Source: a virus. Taken from it: a DNA stretch of 50,406 nt. The notes beneath the pieces are model-generated. The model did not search any database. It was not told the origin of the DNA and saw only the letters and a program-made list of their open reading frames with translations. The stretch is from IMG/VR virus record IMGVR_UViG_3300042402_002865, positions 1 through 50,406 of that record; one strand, 5' to 3'. Numbering within the stretch: the first letter of the stretch is position 1; each line of letters starts with the position of its first letter. This document shows positions 47,401 to 50,406 of this stretch, one piece after another. A program made the position numbers and the translations under genes.

Positions 47401-49749
47401 TCTTGGATTAAAAAACTCAAGGACGACCCAAGTGCACTTGAGAGAGCAATGAAGGATGCACAAAGCGCAGTCAACTATGTTCTAGATATTTCTCCCAATG
47501 CAAAGAGCAAGTTCTCCAACGGTGAAAAAACCGAATTTGAGAATCCAGACATTGCAGTTCCAACTGAACCAGTAGTTGCTGTTGAAGGTCTCGCATCACG
47601 CGGCGATTGGCCGACACCCGGCGGATATGAACCAAGTGAGTTTGACATGCGAACAGCACTTTCTCAAATCGGTCGTGGAAATCTCATGGCAATTTCTGGA
47701 ACGCGAGCAAACAAGCGCAACAATGAAATGGTCCTCCCAGTGAATAGGAGCCAGCAAGTAATTGTTGGTTACGATGCTGGAAGCGACACATACTTTGTAA
47801 GAGCAGAGCAAATCATCACCAATGGTAAGGACAAGGGCAAAACCAGAGTTCTTGGTCAATGGGACAATGTCTATGCGGATGAGCTGGGCGAAACTGCATA
47901 CCAAGCATCCCTCAAGCCATCAATGCTGAGTGATGACAACAAGACCGTATGGGCTCAGGCATTTGACCACCCACAAACTGGGTCATTGCTTGACAAGAAC
48001 GGTCAAGTGTATGAAGGTGGCTTTGCGTCTGGCGGGGATTCGATGGACCCAGAAGAACTTGATGCAATGGACTGGGCATACGATGCCGCCCAAGACTATC
48101 TAATGGAACAAGAAGACATGATGCCAGAAAGACCATCGCCAGAGGATGGTTTTGCAAGCAGAGCGAACCTAAGTAGAGAAGAAAAGAATGAAATCATCGC
48201 CATTGCCAGAAGAATGGGTAATAGGTTCACGACAAGTGTTGTTGGTCAGTATGACAGAAATGGAGAACTGTCAGACAAGCAGTGGGATGCACTGAACAGA
48301 ATGACACTACGTGGGAATAGACGTGGTCTTGCATCTCGTGGTGATGCTCAAAGTCCTGTTTCAAAACTTGAAAAAATTGCTATACCAAGGATGCCTGTTG
48401 AGTATAGCGAAAATAGAACAAGTTCTGATGCATTTGAAGATACGGAAATGGAAATTGGCACCTATCTAGAATCCATTTCAATTGCAATGAAAGAAATCAT
48501 AGGTAATGACGAGTTTGATAAGAAATACAAGCCACGCATAGACAAAATCGTCAATGATATGCAAGATGAGCGTTCCCGCTATGCACCACCACCAAAATGG
48601 GCGCTAGATAGAGCTACAAAACTTCATGATGAAATGATTTCTGAATCTCGCATGAATGGTGGCGGTGGTCTAGCATCTCGTGGAGACAAGAAGCCAAGAG
48701 CCCCTAGAGCGTCTTGGTCACCTGAAGACCGCCAGCGATACGCCGATGGAGACAAACTTCGTTCCACTAGGCGACCCGGTAAGCGCCGTGAAGGACCGAG
48801 CGCATCAGAGTACGGATTTGGTTCTCAGGGTCAGTTAAACTCAGGACCGATTGAACTAGTCGGTAGCGACATTTTCTTTGAAAATGAAAGAAGTGGTCGG
48901 TCGTGGGGTTTTGAGCCAATAATTTCACGGGTTGCTTCAAAATTTGGTGGAAAAGAAAACATGTCCGATAGGCAACTTGCCTTAGAACTCAATGTCCCAT
49001 TGGCCGTTGCAGTAAAAATGAGAAGACCAGGCGCACGTACAAGCGACATTTATGCTCTTGATGCAATGCGTCTAAGGGTCGCCGGCCCAGGCGATGCTCT
49101 CTGGGGAGAAAACAACGACCCACTGTTCTACTACGACGATGCTGGAGAGCCAATTCTAGATGCAGCCAGAATTCCAGAACTTGATGATTTTGCTCCAGAT
49201 ACAGTTGGGACAAGCGCCCCAAGAACAAGTGGAGCACGAAACTACATTGATGCCACCAAGGTCCTCGAAGAGGTTGGGATTGACCCCAATGCCTCACCAG
49301 GCTCAATCATGAAGAAAAATCCAGATGTATTCAGTATTAAGATTTGGACAAGAATTATCGGCCGAGGCATCACCCAGTCAGAAATTGACACCCTCTTGGA
49401 GGCCAAGAATTCAAAGAAGAAAAGCTCCGACCTCTATAGCGAAGATGAACTGGGAGCGGTAATCAAAAAGCGCGGAGACAGCCTGCCTCTTACCGATATT
49501 TTCAAGAATCAAGCATTTGATTCAGTAAGGGGAAGACGTGGGTTCCCGCAACGGGTCGTTGAAGCAATCACTGAAATAACTGGTCGTAGACCCGCCTATA
49601 CAGCCGTCGCTACGTACATCAATAATCCACGCTCTTCTGGCAACCAGACAGGTAGAAACCCATTTTCAATGACTCCAGCACAAATTCGAGTAATGCTCGA
49701 CAAGCTCGGAATCAGTGCAGATGAATTTGAGAAGTTCCGTTCAGAATAG
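38470..49749 (+). CDS. Giant prohead protease-polyvalent polyprotein with ArdC antirestriction domain, 3759 aa
   Basis: Start ATG 38470 (MNEKFEFKSAASG) is preferred; GTG 38431 in the same frame is possible, and neither has a good ribosome binding site. Residues 1-175 are an HK97-type (U35) prohead protease with H61 in VVWAHSWNDPIGK and S125 in EWSIGY. Residues 422-433 (DGDNDGFAQDGT) look like a calcium loop. About 3200 residues follow, divided by 17 GFASRG-like motifs into segments. These include a KTSC-like domain (about 945-1017), three KTSC domains (about 1792-2117), duplicated helical units (1330-1550), coiled coils and acidic linkers. An ArdC-type metallopeptidase spans 2720-3020 with zinc motif HELMH (H2919, H2923). 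Short segments and a 300-residue C-terminal domain end the protein. Typical prohead proteases have 150-300 residues, so this one is at least ten times larger. Likely role: capsid maturation plus packaged defence-countering effectors. Confidence 0.85.
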   Translation: MNEKFEFKSAASGAIALDELQGIVECFVAGIGNKDSVGDIVVTGAFAKSLTRRKPRVVWAHSWNDPIGKVLEMYEVPAGDPRLPAKMRNAGIGGLYAKVQFNLQSEKGKEAFASVAFFGEEQEWSIGYKTINGAFDPAQQANVLREVELYEVSPVLHGANQLTGTISVKSEQKNHMMPVIAGMPMMNEQQQPRMIVIAAPEKEQEEDEPFNIFAEGLAQPLEADKVQKIQAELSERTGSKVDIVEATDSFIVFRRTTSDGKVSMYRVGYHSPDDYNTFMFGKPEAYSGSTDKPQIQQEIEVKPADESMFPAQPQQMPYRDDDQDEMNTMLGGQVGIGKSAYAHLIEIPQIHMMQAKSMLQPVFNYHNLSTTDSDNGIIVNGSISAQAIDALQTAVKAIGQTIGQSVGNLRTLAQSFNPFAIDGDNDGFAQDGTAFQRPYIPIKKPDMNLPEVGGKNRDSNELLDKPTVRTGKKPAKDPSLLSGAERQEALAAGDLQPRTMDDISFLANRRPENEGIAKYWDMPEEGLRAEGQKLVAARREQTGSAREATDGELFKISHEFSRREAYKQQFGKEFVPPKRTESTGRETFDASKPDEVMQEIPMSAVLDAMKEWSKSRSTRGFGSRSDVTPEQQSRIDASRKRGSDVASGRGQILADNIANLSDEDKDYIRENGIVSYLLQDGTGGPLSGEYAGDSPAERIGDLLPEGDWSTDSKLQADAEDIFASYEEGFYAELDKDFAERANPADLDTPKAKRDRQRAAGQGEMFSEDDFDNLSADEQDSILEQGRDSARGFASRNVNREGSGLWGTNRPLDPDDDEISDVYIEDYLNDHVGDGEVEFEDLQKFNDKPDYYNRGREPLSDAELQDLFDRYQSDDDAVREIAIDEITTRFYRELLDDQYDYMVERANSKTDYDDYDDYERSRGGFASLSRIKPGTVTGLPDGVYEWIDLSDDTIADIIYDDESKELFIAYSGRWEKGEPDANGAIPSTYIQPRSYIYENVSKEELDELGASRNLSESVNALEKIKTGRDTTNDDKFNFFGREEKINDVETRVQLEKLLLQEKRKENQAKKVAEQARLDLSDDEFIADLLPRPSRTGRDPKRNEEIESDYRSLMEMSPSKLASELEKAQDEYSSAKLSLDMRDASVIGRDDEAEGVSNRRVRAAAIERILARKLQGGDGMPTDGFASRGNRLDVQGTNNELNKWWSSYDELTDNEKSDIEQAYFKRNPDSERPGSRAYNPEVAQDDFEANPEKYGYAKDFEKQAIEALKANGASDDDAQNVADYWMENDALHDEYLKEADGDSLYAMALAYDNYIEATADDYNERQRGFGSRGDKPFADTEVRLAVAERFTNWRRSSGRNIPARAEKDSEEMLKNWQSLTPEERTSYLENASKNGFEEGSINQYVEALSKALGENRKANILSRGIESEKRAKAKREGAKKIKELLDGDNTPDAATLADLIYDRYNPTRDEDSQTPELFKRYARFMLENWKGLSKSQRRDAFDGSENSFGIEQDFNGNVSDLTNAEFLDTLQFAFDEHSSKNPKFAELDDMLRSMADESGFASRGDSGNRTVKDFDRINSGFDARSIRDSEPYERVERLRDAKAELTAAIDEAENMLDGLDEDSPEWEEIYSAQSEMESNLIDVENMMEEMISKKGRLDDAMSEAATMVSDAEELRQTRQNIDTPSAEDLEEMSFEDANYEFISLSRDITEFVNEHDLSVDWNPEKQAEVDKALRDGDYDKANDILYDATQEIFDAADDKYRTAEAENDDYPYLSDEYGFSSRGGSRFDTMDTPYSSAIEAVHYDRNTGELHVAFKPGQTGGDARYYTYSGVPADYFDNEISGSNSIGRVINDVKKNYDVEVTNPRTVDAINGRRDMAPSTGGRLSSIQDIDVRRSAALYESYYDPNTEELVVTFKDKDGNAGGSYIYEGVNADEAQELASSSSKGKVINKLKASKSVRRASATDRMDRDPSAGEDVGSGSFEAQVDSHWGEIGPDEQRRYFARAVDSAINAGSGTSAEEITADAKARAFDDRQIAMMEMQAESLGIGYRNVDVGSSAALNRVQYDPDKRELRVEYRGRDGKGTGEFYVYENVPQSVVDDLEASDSRGSTLRRVRDDFDFRTEEAIPESAFYSMGEPAERSNPKITNRTNENGFYLDENGKATNYNKRAYTTGDVQKMNARRNGRDGFASMGQELQDLQSKIQIDLKNPGSRNGKRNKPIDPDVAANLANPESDAGTLVYPSTNEGDYIRISYNPEKRTYGVERIQTVRGFNRDEPPEEVVVDTADADTSYEAGSLVREFAENYVNELRLENDNDRRAATYESTFGRGGDADDGFASQGADKKPARLIDEKYDDLREFGYSAEDEADNDKMVMKAYLDEIGEEAPSLEDAYEFWAERAQELREERSDSLMATFSGLRDEVNALGISDRELGAYGLDGAAFLTAESLIDNPLESDSTDISEAEDYVNRMRRSIDQLAADMPEEYDYMDEEPIDGFASRQTSAFNPDTPMALLDEELDNNVSISNLINRPVQSLGTPFRQSAEYEPSINTTKWRDLTPRQKNLVSDDLIENNRAYFSAMERSGATLEEIDDEVGKLWDEEVRANITGLERALKKASDDYSFWARARAEEMNPTMSEKEIDDMLVDLGLSERDFDNLHGKNFGAEELASVAADLENKRREIIENIIKGSNQRTGGDRPKVDPLSILGGYSDGDVFGLTPRGFSSRGESGSKKKTKEEVYAEMTKQLIDALSESEKLGKWKLPWRRTGMPENGTTGHKYSGSNWFFLTAMADVKGYKSNKWATYDQWQGVGGQVRKGEKATSIFVPIFIKGKEKADGTEDKGTIRFISRSVFNLDQIDGMPEDFDKKEILPESERVADLEKTISEIPAVIKNGGDKAFFQPSGDFIQVPDFENFNDARSYYSTVAHELMHWTGGDGRLGREQMGTFGTPEYAYEELVAEIASAMFMAAHNIEPNIQENHGPYLASWIKKLKDDPSALERAMKDAQSAVNYVLDISPNAKSKFSNGEKTEFENPDIAVPTEPVVAVEGLASRGDWPTPGGYEPSEFDMRTALSQIGRGNLMAISGTRANKRNNEMVLPVNRSQQVIVGYDAGSDTYFVRAEQIITNGKDKGKTRVLGQWDNVYADELGETAYQASLKPSMLSDDNKTVWAQAFDHPQTGSLLDKNGQVYEGGFASGGDSMDPEELDAMDWAYDAAQDYLMEQEDMMPERPSPEDGFASRANLSREEKNEIIAIARRMGNRFTTSVVGQYDRNGELSDKQWDALNRMTLRGNRRGLASRGDAQSPVSKLEKIAIPRMPVEYSENRTSSDAFEDTEMEIGTYLESISIAMKEIIGNDEFDKKYKPRIDKIVNDMQDERSRYAPPPKWALDRATKLHDEMISESRMNGGGGLASRGDKKPRAPRASWSPEDRQRYADGDKLRSTRRPGKRREGPSASEYGFGSQGQLNSGPIELVGSDIFFENERSGRSWGFEPIISRVASKFGGKENMSDRQLALELNVPLAVAVKMRRPGARTSDIYALDAMRLRVAGPGDALWGENNDPLFYYDDAGEPILDAARIPELDDFAPDTVGTSAPRTSGARNYIDATKVLEEVGIDPNASPGSIMKKNPDVFSIKIWTRIIGRGITQSEIDTLLEAKNSKKKSSDLYSEDELGAVIKKRGDSLPLTDIFKNQAFDSVRGRRGFPQRVVEAITEITGRRPAYTAVATYINNPRSSGNQTGRNPFSMTPAQIRVMLDKLGISADEFEKFRSE
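43840..44820 (+). other. Three KTSC domains within the polyprotein
   Basis: Three related modules: SSAIEAVHYDRNTGELHVAF with YYTYSGVPADYF, RSAALYESYYDPNTEELVVTF with YIYEGVNADEAQ, and SSAALNRVQYDPDKRELRVEY with FYVYENVPQSVVDDL. Each ends with a serine-glycine box (NSIGRVIND, SSKGKVINK, SRGSTLRRV). They match the KTSC fold (named after Lys tRNA synthetase C-terminal proteins), small beta-barrel-like modules found in phage and toxin proteins. A fourth diverged copy lies near 41305-41530. Confidence 0.75.
46627..47530 (+). other. ArdC-type antirestriction and metallopeptidase domain within the polyprotein
   Basis: TKEEVYAEMTKQLIDAL, GKWKLPWRRTGMPENG and SNWFFLTAMADVKGYKSNKW form the ArdC N-terminal ssDNA-binding region, with YDQWQGVGGQVRKGEKAT and VFNLDQIDGMP following. 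VAHELMHWTGG with the two zinc histidines and YAYEELVAEIASAMF with acidic residues form the MPTase-PolyVal metallopeptidase. ArdC proteins of plasmids protect incoming DNA from restriction. Here the domain is part of a capsid-gene fusion. Confidence 0.88.
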
Positions 49750-49826
49750 CACTTTCATTAATCCACTATAAAACAGTGAGTTATACTAGTGTGTTATAAA
49801 TTAGTATTTTCAAAAGGATTGGTTTT
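49750..49826 (+). promoter_or_regulatory. 77-base intergenic region after the polyprotein
   Basis: AT-rich region between the giant gene and the last gene. It contains TATACT at 49782-49787, a fair -10 match without a clear -35, and an AAAAGGATT ribosome binding site before ATG 49827. Promoter call is tentative. Confidence 0.25.
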
Positions 49827-50406
49827 ATGGACTCAAATAGCCCGAATCAAGTGACCGGTGTCAGTGTTGATGCAGAGGGCAATGTCCTTAAGTGCGCAAA
49901 GGGACTTGGCTCAGCGGAATGCGGCTTTAGTGCTGGCTCGCCAGTATGCGGTAAATGTGGTGCACTCCCAATTGAGATGAAGGTTCTTCGTGCTGAAGAG
50001 TACGACTTGCTTCAAAAAGCTCTTGATATGAAGGCTGCCGATGAGGCAATGGCTTCAATGGATGAGCCAAAGAAAAAGAAGCCTCGCCCGCGCGCGATGG
50101 AAGATGCAATGACTGAAGATGATGAGACTGCTGAAGTCCCATACGAAGAAGAAGAATCAATGCCAAAAGAGGAGCGCGCAGCAGAAGAAAATGCTGAAGG
50201 CGAAATGGCTGACGAAGATGAGTCCGAGGAAAAACCAGAAGAAGAAGAATTGCTTGAGGACGAAGAAGTCGGAATGATGCAAAAATTCCGTCAAGCACGT
50301 CTTTCGCAGATGGGCATTAAGTCCATTGATGCTGGCGCAGGCGGATATAAGTGCGCTAGTGACGGCAAGGTGTATCCTGGCGGAACACCGGCATGCGCTA
50401 CGTGCC
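49827..50406 (+). CDS. Acidic protein with cysteine-cluster repeats (partial, C-terminus outside window)
   Basis: The frame from ATG 49827 (MDSNSPNQVTGVSVDAEGN) stays open to the window end, so the gene is incomplete. LKCAKGLGSAECGFSAGSP followed by VCGKCG forms a Cys cluster (C-x8-C-x8-C-x2-C), a likely zinc ribbon. A strongly acidic central stretch (TEDDETAEVPYEEEE and similar) follows. Near the window end YKCASDGKVYPGGTPACATC begins a second Cys cluster resembling the first. The position right after the prohead protease fits a scaffold, decoration or major capsid protein with a zinc-ribbon lead. The family is not recognised. Confidence 0.65.
   Translation, partial: MDSNSPNQVTGVSVDAEGNVLKCAKGLGSAECGFSAGSPVCGKCGALPIEMKVLRAEEYDLLQKALDMKAADEAMASMDEPKKKKPRPRAMEDAMTEDDETAEVPYEEEESMPKEERAAEENAEGEMADEDESEEKPEEEELLEDEEVGMMQKFRQARLSQMGIKSIDAGAGGYKCASDGKVYPGGTPACATC

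Larger units (their letters stand above)
40327..48831 (+). repeat. Seventeen dispersed GFASRG-like motifs in the polyprotein
   Basis: The motif G-[FL]-[AGS]-S-[RQLMG]-x occurs at nucleotides 40327, 40840, 41236, 42013, 42445, 43138, 43795, 45019, 45460, 45937, 46612, 47587, 48019, 48148, 48325, 48667 and 48814. GFASRG is the consensus, usually preceded by D, R or G and often followed by D or N. Codons differ from copy to copy (ggc ttt ggt agc; ggt ctt gca tct), so selection acts on the protein. Spacing ranges from 43 to 408 residues, each interval holding a separate segment. Confidence 0.9.

Noticed and set aside
49764-49780. CACT/AGTG stem after the polyprotein stop as a terminator
   Set aside because: Four base pairs with a seven-base loop and no T-run are not enough.
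1-50406. tRNA genes, CRISPR arrays, integrase and attachment sites
   Set aside because: No cloverleaf, regularly spaced repeat or recombinase was found on reading both strands, though without software a divergent one could be missed.

Overview
The window is part of the genome of a tailed double-stranded DNA phage with a contractile tail (myovirus type). A tail sheath, tail tube, baseplate J protein, gp25-like protein, large terminase, HK97-type portal and prohead protease can all be recognised. By eye the DNA is moderately AT-rich. An r1t-type holin, a Rad52-type annealing protein, a frameshifted actinophage-style tail chaperone pair and a prohead protease fused to polyvalent domains suggest an actinobacterial host, perhaps a low-GC aquatic one. 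That host assignment is an inference. Coding density is near complete, with many ATGA, GTGA or TAATG stop/start overlaps. No tRNA, integrase, CRISPR array or insertion sequence was seen.

Layout. Positions 1-5799 (minus strand) hold two large tail-fibre-like proteins, two small fibre or baseplate accessory proteins and a holin. Positions 5856-10952 (plus strand, against all neighbours) hold a tight five-gene sugar cassette: two glycosyltransferases, a HAD phosphatase-nucleotidyltransferase fusion, a methyltransferase and a glycerophosphodiesterase-glycosyltransferase fusion. Positions 10953-28026 (minus) hold the tail and connector operon: a tail protein carrying a C-type-lectin-like domain, baseplate J, gp25-like, spike-like, gpD-like hub, an 859-aa tail protein, a 1625-aa tape measure with a peptidase domain, the chaperone pair, tube, sheath, terminator-like protein, virion morphogenesis protein and a connector. 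Positions 28090-36098 (minus) hold a ParB/PAPS-reductase pair, a second ParB protein, RuvC-like and HNH nucleases, a PD-(D/E)XK nuclease, a Rad52-like protein and the large terminase. From 36099 transcription diverges: positions 36161-50406 (plus) hold a small membrane protein, the portal, a giant 3759-aa prohead-protease polyprotein and the beginning of an acidic cysteine-cluster protein.

The most striking element is the giant gene at 38470-49749. It begins as a prohead protease and continues for more than 3500 residues as a string of segments containing KTSC domains, helical and acidic regions and an ArdC-type antirestriction metallopeptidase. Seventeen copies of a short G-F-A-S-R-G-like motif separate the segments. 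A plausible reading is a capsid-packaged polyvalent polyprotein cut by its own protease into early-acting effector proteins.

Other notable points are a 23S-rRNA-like sequence with an adjacent terminator hairpin beside the HNH gene, a lectin-fold insertion with divergent codon use in a tail protein, and an internal ribosome binding site between the two halves of the phosphatase-nucleotidyltransferase gene.
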